Positions 55,189-64,000 of a stretch of DNA of 64,000 nucleotides are shown one piece after another; within the stretch, counting starts at the first letter, position 1, and each line of letters starts with the position of its first letter. Below the pieces are notes generated by a model, which worked only from the letters and a program-made list of their open reading frames with translations, was not told the origin of the DNA and searched no databases. The position numbers and the translations under genes were made by a program. The DNA is from Eubacteriales bacterium (GTDB lineage Bacteria > Bacillota > Clostridia > Lachnospirales > Lachnospiraceae), in assembly GCA_030537935.1 (NCBI GenBank), contig JAUNUY010000002.1:124001-188000 (forward strand), in the 5' to 3' direction.

Positions 55189-56409
55189 ATGTTTACATTC
55201 ACACCGGAAATCGACTCAACATCTTTCGATGCATTCATGACATCTCATCCCGAGGTATCCGTTACGCAATCGTCTGACTGGGCACGGATTAAAACCGATT
55301 GGTCCTGCCATCGAACGGCACTCTATGAAGAAGACGAACTCCGTTTCTGCGGACTGGCCATGATTCGCAAAGTCCTGCCCGGTGTCCGGTTACTATACAT
55401 GCCCAAGGGACCCGTCGGTGACTATTCGGACAAGAAAGCGCTAGCGGAATATCTCGCCGGTTTGCAACGATGGGCACGGCGAAAAAAAGTGACCGTCATC
55501 ACGCTGGATCCGCCGGCGGAAAAATACGTCGGTCCCTTGAAAACCTATGAAGATACGATGCCCGCGGCCGCAAACGAAGTCATCCGGCAATTTCTCGAAG
55601 CAGGCTTCATACATCCGCCGCTGAGTAAGGACATCGACTCCACCGTCCAACCGCGCTTCACCATGGTATACGAAATCCGCGAAGGCGATTTGAAAAAAAC
55701 GTACAACCGCAACACCCGCAGCCGTATCAACCGATGTGTCAACCGCTATGTCCAAGTCGGTTGCTACGGGCCGGAAGGTATTGATGACTTGGTTCGGACC
55801 GTCCGGGATACGGAGGCGCGACAGGGCATCCGATTACGAAACCGGGCATACTTCGAACGAATGATGACCGTCTACGGTGAAGACGCCTTCTTGATCAATG
55901 CCCATTGGGACGTAGACGACGTGCTTGACAAGACACGCCGTGAAATCGAAGAAGTCCGTCAACGACTGACGGATAATCCAAACCATAAAAATGCAACGGA
56001 GCTCAACAACCGCATCACTACCCTTTCCGAGGAGGCAGATTTGATTCGCCCTCTGGCCGGACACGGAACGATATTGCCGCTCGCAACCGCCCTCTGCATC
56101 CGGTTCGGAAAAACCGTACATATGTTGTATGCCGGCACGACCAACGGCTTTGAACGCCTGTCCGCACAAACTGCGGTCTATCACAACGTATTCGAAGAGG
56201 CCGCGCGACGCGGTGCCGCCTTCGTGAATCTGACCGGCATTTCCGGCTACTTTGACGACGGTCTGACACAGTTCAAGCGAAACTTCTATCCAACCGTTCA
56301 TGAGGGTATCGGTGAATTTCATGCACATCTGCAACCGCTGCGCGGTGCACTGTATCGCCATGCCATGAGCATCTATAAAAAACGGAAACAACGTAAGCAT
56401 GACCGCTAA
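55189..56409 (+). CDS. FemAB/FemX-family peptidoglycan bridge aminoacyltransferase, copy 1
   Basis: The 406 residues fit the family that adds amino acids from aminoacyl-tRNA to lipid II side chains. The two GNAT-like domains are visible (LLYMPKGPVGDYSD in the first; NRNTRSRINRC and LPLATALCIRFGKTVHMLYAGTTNG, cited in part, in the second), with a coiled-coil arm inserted at about residues 245-280. The ending YFDDGLTQFKRNFYP is the usual family C-terminal signature. GGGAGG precedes the ATG. Donor amino acid is unknown. Confidence 0.85.
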   Translation: MFTFTPEIDSTSFDAFMTSHPEVSVTQSSDWARIKTDWSCHRTALYEEDELRFCGLAMIRKVLPGVRLLYMPKGPVGDYSDKKALAEYLAGLQRWARRKKVTVITLDPPAEKYVGPLKTYEDTMPAAANEVIRQFLEAGFIHPPLSKDIDSTVQPRFTMVYEIREGDLKKTYNRNTRSRINRCVNRYVQVGCYGPEGIDDLVRTVRDTEARQGIRLRNRAYFERMMTVYGEDAFLINAHWDVDDVLDKTRREIEEVRQRLTDNPNHKNATELNNRITTLSEEADLIRPLAGHGTILPLATALCIRFGKTVHMLYAGTTNGFERLSAQTAVYHNVFEEAARRGAAFVNLTGISGYFDDGLTQFKRNFYPTVHEGIGEFHAHLQPLRGALYRHAMSIYKKRKQRKHDR

Positions 56410-56418
56410 GGGAAAAAC

Positions 56419-56463
56419 GATGCCCGTACGACGTGAATACGAGAGTCACGCCGTACGGGCATC
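56419..56463. terminator. Bidirectional terminator between the two FemAB-like genes
   Basis: An 18-pair stem with one mismatch (GATGCCCGTACG...CGTACGGGCATC) is followed by T-rich sequence on plus and preceded by A-rich sequence, so it can serve both converging genes. Confidence 0.88.
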
Positions 56464-56475
56464 ATTTCATTTTTA

Positions 56476-57687
56476 TTATTTTATTTCATAAGAACCGAGT
56501 ACGTCTTCAAACCGACCGTCAAAACTCCGCTTATACTTCAATACGCCAAAGTCCATGGCTTCCTTATCCGTCCGCCCGGAACAACCGTATAAATTATAAT
56601 ACGTTACCTTGCGACGTGCACTTTCCCCAAGCATGTGTTCGTGAATGGCACTGCCGCCGTCCAGGAACCCGTATTCCTTCCGTCCCGCCAGTGTCAGACA
56701 AATCATATCCCGACCGATCCGCACGAAACATCCGTAATATACGTTAATGATATTCCCCTTTTCCTCGGACAAATTCTGCACACGCCCGATATTCTTCTCG
56801 ATACGTTGACGGATCTCTTCCAACGCCCGGACGGAATTCTTGTACTTCTTCGCCTGCGGCTTATCCGCATAACGGGCATCCAATTCAGCCCGTTCCGCAT
56901 CCAATTCGGCCAACTGCTCACCGAAGCATTGCAAGGTTTTCTCACAATCGATGTATGCCGCCGGAAAATAAACATCTTTCCCCATAAACTTTTGCAAGTC
57001 ATGATAAAAAGCCGCATCCGGTATTCCCGTATAAGCACGAGTCCCGGCCAGTTCCTGCTCCAGACGGATGTATTCTTCAATATCCGATCCCGTCAGCATG
57101 TGCACCCGGATACCGTCCCGCTCCGCCTTCCGCATCCTGTAACGCAAGGCCGGTGTAATCGCTTCCAGTACTTCCGCCTCATCCAACCCTTCGATGTTCT
57201 TCGTATAAACGAAGTTGGGCGGATAGGATGTATTGACATACGGGTCTTCCATCACGCGCTGATAGCCGATTCGTTCCAGCACCGCCGCATATTCCGCCGA
57301 AACATTCTCTTCAACCGTCGTTACATCCTCATAACGATTGTCCGGCAGGAACGGCTGCAATCGAAACATGCGGACCCGCGGTGAATAGAATACTTCTTTT
57401 CGTAGCAACGTCATGAATGTCTCATAGGATGACGGTGAGATGTCCTCCAACAAAACCGGTCCGTACGTGCAACGTGCCGTCAACAGAACACGCTTATAGC
57501 TGTAATAAGCGACGAGTGCAAAACCGACGGTACGCTCATCCTCTTGAAACAGAAGATACAATACCTTCTGGCCCTCTGATTCCTTCATTTCACCGAAACG
57601 GGGATCTTGATTCAGAAAGTATCTCGCGTCCTCTTCTTTAAGCATCGCCGCATATTCCATGCGACTGACCGATTGAATTTTTAGCAT
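56476..57687 (-). CDS. FemAB/FemX-family peptidoglycan bridge aminoacyltransferase, copy 2
   Basis: A second, diverged family member of 403 residues with the same layout: N-terminal GNAT-like domain (LYLLFQEDERTVGFALVAY), second domain (LRYRMRKAERDGIRVHML), a long coiled-coil arm (about 250-310, rich in Glu/Arg/Lys) and the ending MDFGVLKYKRSFDG. It converges on the first copy over a shared terminator. Two enzymes suggest a bridge of two residues or two alternative bridges. It follows the HAD gene by 15 bases. Confidence 0.83.
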   Translation of the reverse strand: MLKIQSVSRMEYAAMLKEEDARYFLNQDPRFGEMKESEGQKVLYLLFQEDERTVGFALVAYYSYKRVLLTARCTYGPVLLEDISPSSYETFMTLLRKEVFYSPRVRMFRLQPFLPDNRYEDVTTVEENVSAEYAAVLERIGYQRVMEDPYVNTSYPPNFVYTKNIEGLDEAEVLEAITPALRYRMRKAERDGIRVHMLTGSDIEEYIRLEQELAGTRAYTGIPDAAFYHDLQKFMGKDVYFPAAYIDCEKTLQCFGEQLAELDAERAELDARYADKPQAKKYKNSVRALEEIRQRIEKNIGRVQNLSEEKGNIINVYYGCFVRIGRDMICLTLAGRKEYGFLDGGSAIHEHMLGESARRKVTYYNLYGCSGRTDKEAMDFGVLKYKRSFDGRFEDVLGSYEIK

Positions 57688-57702
57688 AGTTTCGTCACCT
57701 CT

Positions 57703-58371
57703 CTATTTTACCGTACAATGCAATAAACTGCCAATATCGCCTAAAAGATATTTCGCGCCCGCACCTTCCGACGGTGCCCCCGTACCGTAGGTACAAAACG
57801 CCGTATCCACGCCGTTTTTATGACCCGCCTCCATATCACCGAAGCGGTCGCCCACCATTAAAAAGGGCCCCGTCCGCCGTGGCAAGTCCGCCGCCAGAAT
57901 CCGATGCTTCGGCATCCAGTCGTAATCTTCGGCACATAAAAAATCATCGATAAAGCGGGTCAAATCATAGCGTGCCGTTACCGCATCCGCATAAGCACGA
58001 TAACAGTTACTCAGAATGACGATGTGTATCCCCCGCTCCCACAACGTCTGCAATATCGTCTCTGCGCCGGGAAATAGAAAATTACCCGCAGCGATGGCCG
58101 TCCGCATCCGCTCGCCGATACGTTCATTCGCCTCCTGCTTCACCGCCTCGGGTACACCGGGCAAAAACTCGTGCCAGAAGTCCGCCGGCCGATGTCCCAG
58201 CCAGCGTCGCAACGTCGCTTCGTCCACCGGCGTCACGGGACAGCCGTACCGTGCCCGCACCTCGTCATAGACCGCATTGATGACCATAAGATCCACCGCT
58301 AAAGTATCCTGTAACGTACCGTCAAAATCGAAGTATATGGTGGCGTATCTATTCTCCTGTATAGGATTCAA
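57703..58371 (-). CDS. HAD-superfamily hydrolase (Gph/PGP-like)
   Basis: The 222-residue phosphatase shows motif I YFDFDGTLQDT, motif II IVILSNCYRAY, the conserved lysine in DWMPKHRI and motif IV MVGDRFGDMEAG. The cap is helical, as in phosphoglycolate phosphatases; the substrate is unknown. The only canonical in-frame start is a TTG overlapping the nitroreductase gene by 23 bases, without a good ribosome site, although AGGAG occurs a few codons later; the true start may differ. Confidence 0.82.
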   Translation of the reverse strand: MNPIQENRYATIYFDFDGTLQDTLAVDLMVINAVYDEVRARYGCPVTPVDEATLRRWLGHRPADFWHEFLPGVPEAVKQEANERIGERMRTAIAAGNFLFPGAETILQTLWERGIHIVILSNCYRAYADAVTARYDLTRFIDDFLCAEDYDWMPKHRILAADLPRRTGPFLMVGDRFGDMEAGHKNGVDTAFCTYGTGAPSEGAGAKYLLGDIGSLLHCTVK

Positions 58372-58864
58372 AAGCCGTAACCTCCTCCCGGCTGCGCCGC
58401 GGACGAGCCGCCGGCATTTCCGCCGGATAACCCAAAGTCGTCAAGGTCACCGCGCACATATCTTCCGGAATACCCAATACCGTTCGAACGACCTCGGCAT
58501 CGAAATGTCCCATCCAGCATGTACCGACCCCAAGTTCCGTCGCCCGTAAATGCATAAATGCCGTAGCAATGCTCAAATCTACCGCCGGCCGGGGCTGGTT
58601 ACACTTCATCCGGCTTTCCTCGCACTTGCCGCAGGCCACGATAACGGCCGTACATTGACCGCCGTGCTCTTGCGGCATGGACTTCGCCAAGGCCCGTAAC
58701 TTCGCCCGGTCCGTAACGGCGATAAAACGCCAATCCTGTAAATTTTTTGCCGACGGTGCCAAACGGCCCGCCTCCATAATCTCCGACAAGACCGTCCGCG
58801 ATACGGGACGGTCCGTGTATGCCCGCACGGAACGTCGGGCATGAATTGCTTCCATAACATTCAT
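58349..58864 (-). CDS. Nitroreductase-family FMN oxidoreductase
   Basis: The 171-residue flavoprotein has the FMN motif ARRSVRAYTDRPV near the start, the GRLAPSAKNLQDWRFI segment and the C-terminal TLGYPAEMP. Two cysteines in ACGKCEES near residue 80 are a feature of small clostridial members. The natural substrate is unknown. The ATG overlaps the end of the ADP-ribosylglycohydrolase gene by four bases. Confidence 0.88.
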   Translation of the reverse strand: MNVMEAIHARRSVRAYTDRPVSRTVLSEIMEAGRLAPSAKNLQDWRFIAVTDRAKLRALAKSMPQEHGGQCTAVIVACGKCEESRMKCNQPRPAVDLSIATAFMHLRATELGVGTCWMGHFDAEVVRTVLGIPEDMCAVTLTTLGYPAEMPAARPRRSREEVTAFESYTGE

Positions 58865-59673
58865 ACCGCTTCTCCTTGTGAAAATATCGCCCGCAGACGG
58901 GCACGCAGAAAATCATCCAAATAAGTTTCCGCCCGCTCCCGAATGGCCGCCGGAATGCCGAACTTCGCCGCGGCAACGGCGCCCGCCATGGCGGCCATGG
59001 TATCGGCATCACCGCCCAGCGAAACGGCAAGGCGAACAGCTTCTTCAAAACTTTCCGCCTCCATAAAACAGATGACCGACTCCGGTACCGACCCTTGACA
59101 ACGTACGTCAAACGAATATGACGGACGAATATCCGCCGTCGTACGCATTATATCATATCCCGGCCCATCGGCAAAGGCACGGATAACCGACTTATCTACG
59201 CCGGTCTTGGCCAGGTAAATGCATCCCGTGATGACGCGAGCGCCCCGGATCCCCTGCGGATGATTGTGGGTAACGGCCGCCTGCGTCTCCGCCAGCGCGA
59301 TAGCTTCATCCATGTCTTCAGCAAAATATGCCGCGGATGCCGTCCGCATGGCCGATCCGTTGCCGAAACTGTTGTACGGTCCTGCTCCGGGCGTCTTGAG
59401 CCAATGCTCGAAGCGTGCCCCATATCCGATGGCAGGGTAACGTGCCCCGTACGCCCGCATGGTATCAACAACCGCTTCACGATAGGCCTCCAATGATTTT
59501 GTTTGCCGGTAGACGATGCCCGCCTCCGCCACCGCCAAGGTCATCACCGTATCATCCGTAAACCGGCATCCCTCGCCGAACAATTCAAAGTCGGTTCGCT
59601 TCGTCGGCTGAAACTCGAATCGTGACCCGACAATATCTCCGATAATCGCACCATATACTTCCGGCGGTAACAT
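58861..59673 (-). CDS. ADP-ribosylglycohydrolase (DraG/ARH family)
   Basis: The 270-residue enzyme removes ADP-ribose from proteins or small molecules. It has the metal-site motifs GDIVGSRFEF, FTDDTVMTLA and the C-terminal LGGDADTMAAMAGAVA, with a helical fold of usual length. The target is unknown; no mono-ADP-ribosyltransferase is nearby. AAGGAAGGTG lies upstream of the ATG at 59673, which I prefer to a TTG six codons earlier. It lies 22 bases after ilvE and is probably in the same transcript. Confidence 0.9.
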   Translation of the reverse strand: MLPPEVYGAIIGDIVGSRFEFQPTKRTDFELFGEGCRFTDDTVMTLAVAEAGIVYRQTKSLEAYREAVVDTMRAYGARYPAIGYGARFEHWLKTPGAGPYNSFGNGSAMRTASAAYFAEDMDEAIALAETQAAVTHNHPQGIRGARVITGCIYLAKTGVDKSVIRAFADGPGYDIMRTTADIRPSYSFDVRCQGSVPESVICFMEAESFEEAVRLAVSLGGDADTMAAMAGAVAAAKFGIPAAIRERAETYLDDFLRARLRAIFSQGEAV

Positions 59674-59695
59674 CTTCACCTTCCTTTTCAATCCG

Positions 59696-60766
59696 TTAAC
59701 ACACCTTTACGGACCATCCCGGAAAGCCTTCCTTGCGCCCCCATTGGATAGCCGTCAATTCTTCATAAAGATGACGACTGACCGGACCGATTGCACCGTC
59801 GCTTACCGCCATCACCTTGTCTTCCCACTTCAAGACACCGACCGGGCTGATAACCGCCGCGGTTCCGGTGCCGAATACTTCTTTGAGCCGGCCCATATCG
59901 TATGCATCGCTGATCTCATCAATGGAAATTCGCCGTTCCGTCACCTTGTATCCCTCACTTTTCAGGAGCTCGATGACGGACATTCTCGTAATTCCGGAAA
60001 GAATTGAGCCGTTAATCATGGGCGTGATGACTTCGTCTTCCATAACAAAAAAGATATTCATCGCCCCGACCTCTTCAATATATTTTCGTTCCACGCCGTC
60101 CAACCACAATGTCTGAGAAAAACCGGCCGCCTCCGCCTCGACCTGGGACTTCAAGCTCACGGCATAGTTACCGCCGGTCTTCGCCATGCCCATGCCGCCT
60201 TTGACTGCACGGACATATTCCGTTTCCACATAAATGTCCACCGGTTTCAGACCACTTTTATAATACGGACCGCTCGGGCTCATGACGATAATGAACAGAT
60301 AGGAGCTTGACGGCTTCACGCCGAGATGCGGTTCCGTGGAAATGATAAACGGCCGAATGTAAAGACTCGTATTCTCCACATGCGGTACCCAATCTTTCTC
60401 CACTTCAACGAGCTTTTTCAATCCCTCCAAACACAATTGCTCATCCAGTAACGGGATGCACAGACGACGGCAGGACAGATTCAGACGTTCAAAGTTCTTA
60501 TCCGGACGGAAGAGATAGATGCTGTCATCATCCCCTCGATAGGCCTTCAAACCTTCAAATACGGTCTGACCGTAATGAAGACACATGGCCGTCGGTGCCA
60601 GCGCGATATCGCCGTACGGAACAATACGCGGATCGTGCCATCCGCGCTCCTCATCATAGTTCATCACGAACATATGATCCGTATAGATGTTACCGAACCC
60701 GATGGCATTTTCATCTTTCGGCTTCGCCTTCGGCCCGGTCGTCAATTCCACTCGTATATCACTCAT
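59696..60766 (-). CDS. ilvE: Branched-chain amino-acid aminotransferase
   Basis: The class IV PLP enzyme (356 residues) transfers the amino group to the keto acids of valine, leucine and isoleucine. Visible are the SRRL and RPFI substrate-site segments, MAKTGGNYAVSLK with the PLP lysine, and EVGAMNIFFV. The PALP gene upstream and this gene are 9 bases apart. It is the last recognisable biosynthetic gene of the ilv block. Confidence 0.95.
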   Translation of the reverse strand: MSDIRVELTTGPKAKPKDENAIGFGNIYTDHMFVMNYDEERGWHDPRIVPYGDIALAPTAMCLHYGQTVFEGLKAYRGDDDSIYLFRPDKNFERLNLSCRRLCIPLLDEQLCLEGLKKLVEVEKDWVPHVENTSLYIRPFIISTEPHLGVKPSSSYLFIIVMSPSGPYYKSGLKPVDIYVETEYVRAVKGGMGMAKTGGNYAVSLKSQVEAEAAGFSQTLWLDGVERKYIEEVGAMNIFFVMEDEVITPMINGSILSGITRMSVIELLKSEGYKVTERRISIDEISDAYDMGRLKEVFGTGTAAVISPVGVLKWEDKVMAVSDGAIGPVSRHLYEELTAIQWGRKEGFPGWSVKVC

Positions 60767-60775
60767 AGCTCCTCC

Positions 60776-61987
60776 TTAATACTGATACATCGTATCAATC
60801 AATGAAAATCCCGCCGCACGTAACGCTTCTTTGATTTCTTCTATCTGTGCACCGTCTCTGGTTTCCATCTTAATCCGCAGGACACAACTGTTCACTGCCA
60901 TTTCCTCTTCCCCCTGATCGTAAAAGACGCCGATGACGTTACCGCCGTGCTTGGAAATAATACTCGAAACGCCCAGCAACTGACCCGGTTTATCCATCAG
61001 GTTGATGGTCAAATCCGCGGTTCGACCCGTCTTGAGCAGACCGCGACTGATGACGCGGCTGAGAATATTCACGTCGATGTTCCCGCCCGACAATACGCAG
61101 CAGGTCGTCGTATCTTCGATGTCTATCTTATTGAACAGGACCGCTGCAACGGCGACCGCGCCCGCACCTTCACAGACGAGCTTCTGCCGTTCCATCAACG
61201 CCAGGATGGCGGTGGCAATCTCATCCTCCGTCACCGTCACAAGTTCGTCTACATAGTTTTCGACGATATCGTAGGTGATATCGCCGGGTGTTTTGACGGC
61301 TATGCCATCGGCAAACGTACGCACCGATGGCAGGGTCAATATTTCATGACGGTTGACGGAGTTGACCATCGATGCCGCCGCTGCCGCCTGTACGCCGATG
61401 ACCTTAACCGTCGGTTTTAACTTCTTGACCACGTAGGCGATACCGCTGATCAGACCGCCGCCGCCTATCGGCACGACGATGTTCTCCACGTCGGGGAGTT
61501 GTTCCAGTATCTCCAGGCCGATGGTCCCCTGCCCCGCGATGACATCCTCATCATCGAAGGGGTGGATGAAGACGCATCCCGTCTCTTCCTGCAATCTCCG
61601 GGCATGGTCAAACGCGTCATCATAGGTTTCACCCACCAGTTCCACCTTCGCTCCGTAACTTTTGGTCGCTTCCACCTTACTGATGGGTGCACCGTCTGGC
61701 ATGCAGATGGTGACGGGTATCCCGTATTTTTGTGCCGCCAGCGCCACGCCCTGTGCATGATTGCCGGCGGAACATGCCACAATCCCCCGTGCACGCTCCT
61801 CCTCCGTCAAACAACTGATTTTATAATAGGCGCCTCTTAGCTTAAAGGAGCCTGTGGTCTGAAGATTTTCCGTCTTCAGATAAATTTTTTCGCCCTTTAC
61901 CACGTTATAGGCATGAATCATATCCGTCTTCCGGGCCGTGCCTTTCAAGGCATATGAAGCCCGGTATACTTTATCCAATGTCAGCAT
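60776..61987 (-). CDS. ilvA: Threonine ammonia-lyase
   Basis: This PLP enzyme deaminates threonine to 2-oxobutyrate, the first step to isoleucine. The 403 residues contain the PLP lysine in TGSFKLRGAYY, CSAGNHAQGVA, the phosphate loop PIGGGGLISG and a C-terminal ACT domain (about 330-403, LTINLMDKPGQLLGVSSII). The single ACT domain and length are those of the short form; linkage to ilvD and ilvE supports the biosynthetic role. Confidence 0.95.
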   Translation of the reverse strand: MLTLDKVYRASYALKGTARKTDMIHAYNVVKGEKIYLKTENLQTTGSFKLRGAYYKISCLTEEERARGIVACSAGNHAQGVALAAQKYGIPVTICMPDGAPISKVEATKSYGAKVELVGETYDDAFDHARRLQEETGCVFIHPFDDEDVIAGQGTIGLEILEQLPDVENIVVPIGGGGLISGIAYVVKKLKPTVKVIGVQAAAAASMVNSVNRHEILTLPSVRTFADGIAVKTPGDITYDIVENYVDELVTVTEDEIATAILALMERQKLVCEGAGAVAVAAVLFNKIDIEDTTTCCVLSGGNIDVNILSRVISRGLLKTGRTADLTINLMDKPGQLLGVSSIISKHGGNVIGVFYDQGEEEMAVNSCVLRIKMETRDGAQIEEIKEALRAAGFSLIDTMYQY

Positions 61988-62016
61988 TTTCCCTCCGCCG
62001 GCCGTCTCCGGACGGT

Positions 62017-63681
62017 CTATTCCAATATGGCGCCCTTATCGGCGCTTGTCACCATCCGTGCATAGCGGCTGAGCCAACCCGTCTTGACCGGACACGCCGG
62101 TATGACGAAGGCCGCCCGCCGCCGGGCCAGTTCCGCATCGTCCACCCGGACGTTGATGCCGTGATTCGGAATATCGATGGCGATAATATCTCCTTCTTCA
62201 ATCAGACCGATTTCACCGCCCGCTGCCGCTTCCGGTGAAACGTGTCCGATGGAGGCCCCGCGAGAGGCCCCGCTGAAACGGCCGTCCGTAATCAATGCTA
62301 CCTGTTTGTCCAGCTGCATGCCGGCTAAAGCCGAAGTCGGATTCAACATCTCCCGCATGCCCGGACCGCCGCGCGGTCCCTCAAAACGAATAACGACCAC
62401 GTCACCCGCCTTGATTTTCCCCTCGTAGATGGCGGCAATGGCATCATCCTCTCCGTCAAATACACGTGCCGGTCCTTCATGAACCAACATCTCCGGCGCT
62501 ACCGCCGAACGCTTGACGACGCAACCGTTTCGGGCGATATTCCCCCAGAGCATGGCGAGACCGCCGGTCTCGCTGTAGGGATTGTCTATCGGACGGATGG
62601 CATTCGTATCTTTGATGTATGCACCGCGGATATTTTCACCCAGACTTTGTCCCGTAACCGTAATCAGGGACGGGTCCAACAGATCTTTCTTCAGCAGTTC
62701 CGCTTGAACGGCCTGTATGCCGCCCGCCGCATACAAATCCTGCATGTGCGTCGGGCCTGCCGGTGCCAGATGGCAGAGATTCGGGACTTGTTCACTGATT
62801 TCGTTAAAAAGTTCCAAATCCAGCGGAATACCCGCCTCGTAAGCGATGGCCAGAAGATGGAGGACGGAGTTTGTTGAACACCCCAGTGCCATATCACAGG
62901 CCAGCGCATTCCGGATGGCGGCCGGTGTAATGATATCCTTGATTTTGATATCCTTTTCCACCAGATTCATAATCGCCATCCCGGCATATTTCGCCAACTG
63001 AATCCGTGACGAATAGACGGCGGGAATCGTACCGTTACCCGGTAAGGCGATGCCCACCGCCTCACTCAGACAGTTCATGCTGTTGGCCGTATACATGCCC
63101 GCACAACTGCCGCACCCCGGACATGCCGTATGCTCCAACTCTTCTAACTCTTCTTCGGTAATAAAACCCGCCTTGGCGGCGCCGACCGCCTCAAATACCT
63201 TGGAGAGGCTGACCTCTTCGTCATGATCCGTACCGGCCAACATCGGTCCACCGGAGACCAGCACCGTCGGCCGGTTCATCCGCAAAGCACCCATAATCAT
63301 CCCCGGTACGATTTTATCACAGTTCGGCACCAGCACCAAACCGTCCAAACCATGTGCCACCGTCATACTTTCCACGCTGTCGGCAATGAGCTCCCGACTG
63401 GGCAGGGAGTACTTCATCCCGAAATGTCCCATCGTTATCCCGTCGCAAACACCTATGGCCGGAATGAGAATCGGCGTACCGCCCGCCATGCGGACCCCCG
63501 TCTTCACCGCCTCGCTCAATTTGTCCAAGTTCATGTGCCCCGGAACGATTTCGCTGAACGCGGAAACGACGCCGATCAACGGTCGGTCCAATTCCTCCTT
63601 CGTATAGCCCAATGCGTAAAACAGACTGCGATTCGGTGCCCGTTCGATACCTCTGACTACGTTATCACTCGGTAATGCCAT
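62017..63681 (-). CDS. ilvD: Dihydroxy-acid dehydratase
   Basis: IlvD dehydrates dihydroxy acids in valine and isoleucine synthesis with an Fe-S cluster. The 554 residues show the ligand cysteines in PNCDKIVPG and [14 protein letters not shown], and the [20 protein letters not shown] segment near the C-terminus. The start at 63681 has AAAGGAG upstream. It lies between ilvC and ilvA. Confidence 0.97.
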   Translation of the reverse strand: MALPSDNVVRGIERAPNRSLFYALGYTKEELDRPLIGVVSAFSEIVPGHMNLDKLSEAVKTGVRMAGGTPILIPAIGVCDGITMGHFGMKYSLPSRELIADSVESMTVAHGLDGLVLVPNCDKIVPGMIMGALRMNRPTVLVSGGPMLAGTDHDEEVSLSKVFEAVGAAKAGFITEEELEELEHTACPGCGSCAGMYTANSMNCLSEAVGIALPGNGTIPAVYSSRIQLAKYAGMAIMNLVEKDIKIKDIITPAAIRNALACDMALGCSTNSVLHLLAIAYEAGIPLDLELFNEISEQVPNLCHLAPAGPTHMQDLYAAGGIQAVQAELLKKDLLDPSLITVTGQSLGENIRGAYIKDTNAIRPIDNPYSETGGLAMLWGNIARNGCVVKRSAVAPEMLVHEGPARVFDGEDDAIAAIYEGKIKAGDVVVIRFEGPRGGPGMREMLNPTSALAGMQLDKQVALITDGRFSGASRGASIGHVSPEAAAGGEIGLIEEGDIIAIDIPNHGINVRVDDAELARRRAAFVIPACPVKTGWLSRYARMVTSADKGAILE

Positions 63682-63720
63682 GCCATCTCCTTTCATCCTT
63701 GCGGCCATGCCGCATCCGGT

Positions 63721-64000
63721 TTATTTCAACCAGGTCATCATCTTTCTCAGTTCGCCGCCGACCTGCTCCACCGCATGTTCGGCTTCATTACGACGCGTCG
63801 CCAAAAAGCGCGTCTTTCGTCCGGCGGAAAATTCCGTCATGAAATTACTTGCAAACGTTCCGTTTTGGATTTCCGTCAAAATCTCCCGCATTGCCCGGCG
63901 CGTATCTTCGGTAATAACCCGTTTACCGGCCGTATAATCACCATACTCCGCCGTATTGGAGATGGAATGGCGCATCTTGGCAAAACCGCCCTCATTTATC
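63721..64000 (-). CDS. ilvC: Ketol-acid reductoisomerase, C-terminal end only (cut by window edge)
   Basis: The 92 visible codons before the stop encode the knotted C-terminal domain: [39 protein letters not shown] and a final RKMMTWLK. This is the NADPH enzyme after acetolactate synthase in branched-chain amino-acid synthesis. The reading frame continues past the right edge; the N-terminal Rossmann domain is outside. It lies 39 bases before ilvD. Confidence 0.93.
   Translation of the reverse strand, partial: INEGGFAKMRHSISNTAEYGDYTAGKRVITEDTRRAMREILTEIQNGTFASNFMTEFSAGRKTRFLATRRNEAEHAVEQVGGELRKMMTWLK

Noticed and set aside
1..64000. CRISPR arrays, prophage, insertion sequences, tRNA or rRNA genes
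   Set aside because: No spaced direct repeats, transposase or phage genes, or tRNA-like clover-leaf sequences were seen in any of the intergenic gaps.

Overview
The window looks like a chromosomal segment of an anaerobic, monoderm (Gram-positive-type) member of the Bacillota, most likely class Clostridia, with roughly balanced G+C by eye. Pointers to this are lipoproteins with lipoboxes, FemAB-type cell-wall bridge enzymes, a Tad pilus locus without an outer-membrane secretin, RqcP, RecD2, a giant 2-hydroxyacyl-CoA dehydratase activase, formate/molybdenum accessory genes, strong AGGAGG ribosome sites and canonical TTGACA/TATAAT promoters with 16-17 bp spacers. The genus cannot be fixed from the sequence alone. 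Almost everything is on the minus strand; only glmS, a proline/glutamine-repeat membrane protein and one FemAB-like gene are on plus. I see no rRNA, tRNA, CRISPR array, prophage or insertion sequence.

Layout from left to right. 1-5.1 kb: a partial ECF-transporter ATPase and the giant activase. 5.3-9.2 kb: a molybdenum/formate block (fdhD, FNT channel, moeA, mobA-mobB fusion). 9.4-14.2 kb: three genes of unknown function (TPR-like, DUF5716-like, DUF5717-like). 14.3-24 kb: housekeeping genes (Ca2+ P-type ATPase, comF, recD2, mreB, rdgB, an rRNA methyltransferase, a DUF1700 membrane protein, rqcP, HU). 24-32.5 kb: a PrsA/SurA-like lipoprotein divergent from glmS, an O-antigen-ligase-like polymerase, pgi, a TcaA-like membrane protein and RNase H. 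32.5-41.8 kb: a complete monoderm Tad/Flp pilus locus (FHA regulator, three pseudopilin/TadE/TadG-type proteins, Flp pilin, TadB, TadC, CpaF, CpaE-like protein, two prepilin peptidases). 42-47 kb: pyrH-frr-uppS-cdsA-dxr-rseP. 47.2-51 kb: an ABC importer with two tandem substrate-binding lipoproteins. 51.2-54.4 kb: gdhA, an unknown gene and tpx. 54.5-57.7 kb: the repeat protein and two convergent FemAB-like enzymes. 57.7-64 kb: a probable operon ilvC-ilvD-ilvA-ilvE followed by ADP-ribosylglycohydrolase, nitroreductase and HAD genes.

How the genes fit together. Cell-envelope construction dominates: undecaprenyl and CDP-lipid precursors, amino-sugar synthesis, MreB, bridge-peptide enzymes, envelope polymer ligation, TcaA-like and foldase-like proteins, and the Tad pilus. 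The second theme is anaerobic amino-acid metabolism: glutamate dehydrogenase, branched-chain amino-acid synthesis, an amino-acid-type ABC importer and the dehydratase activase. The least explained parts are the DUF5717/DUF5716/TPR trio, the Tad pseudopilin carrying two Cys/His modules, and the repeat membrane protein next to the FemAB pair.
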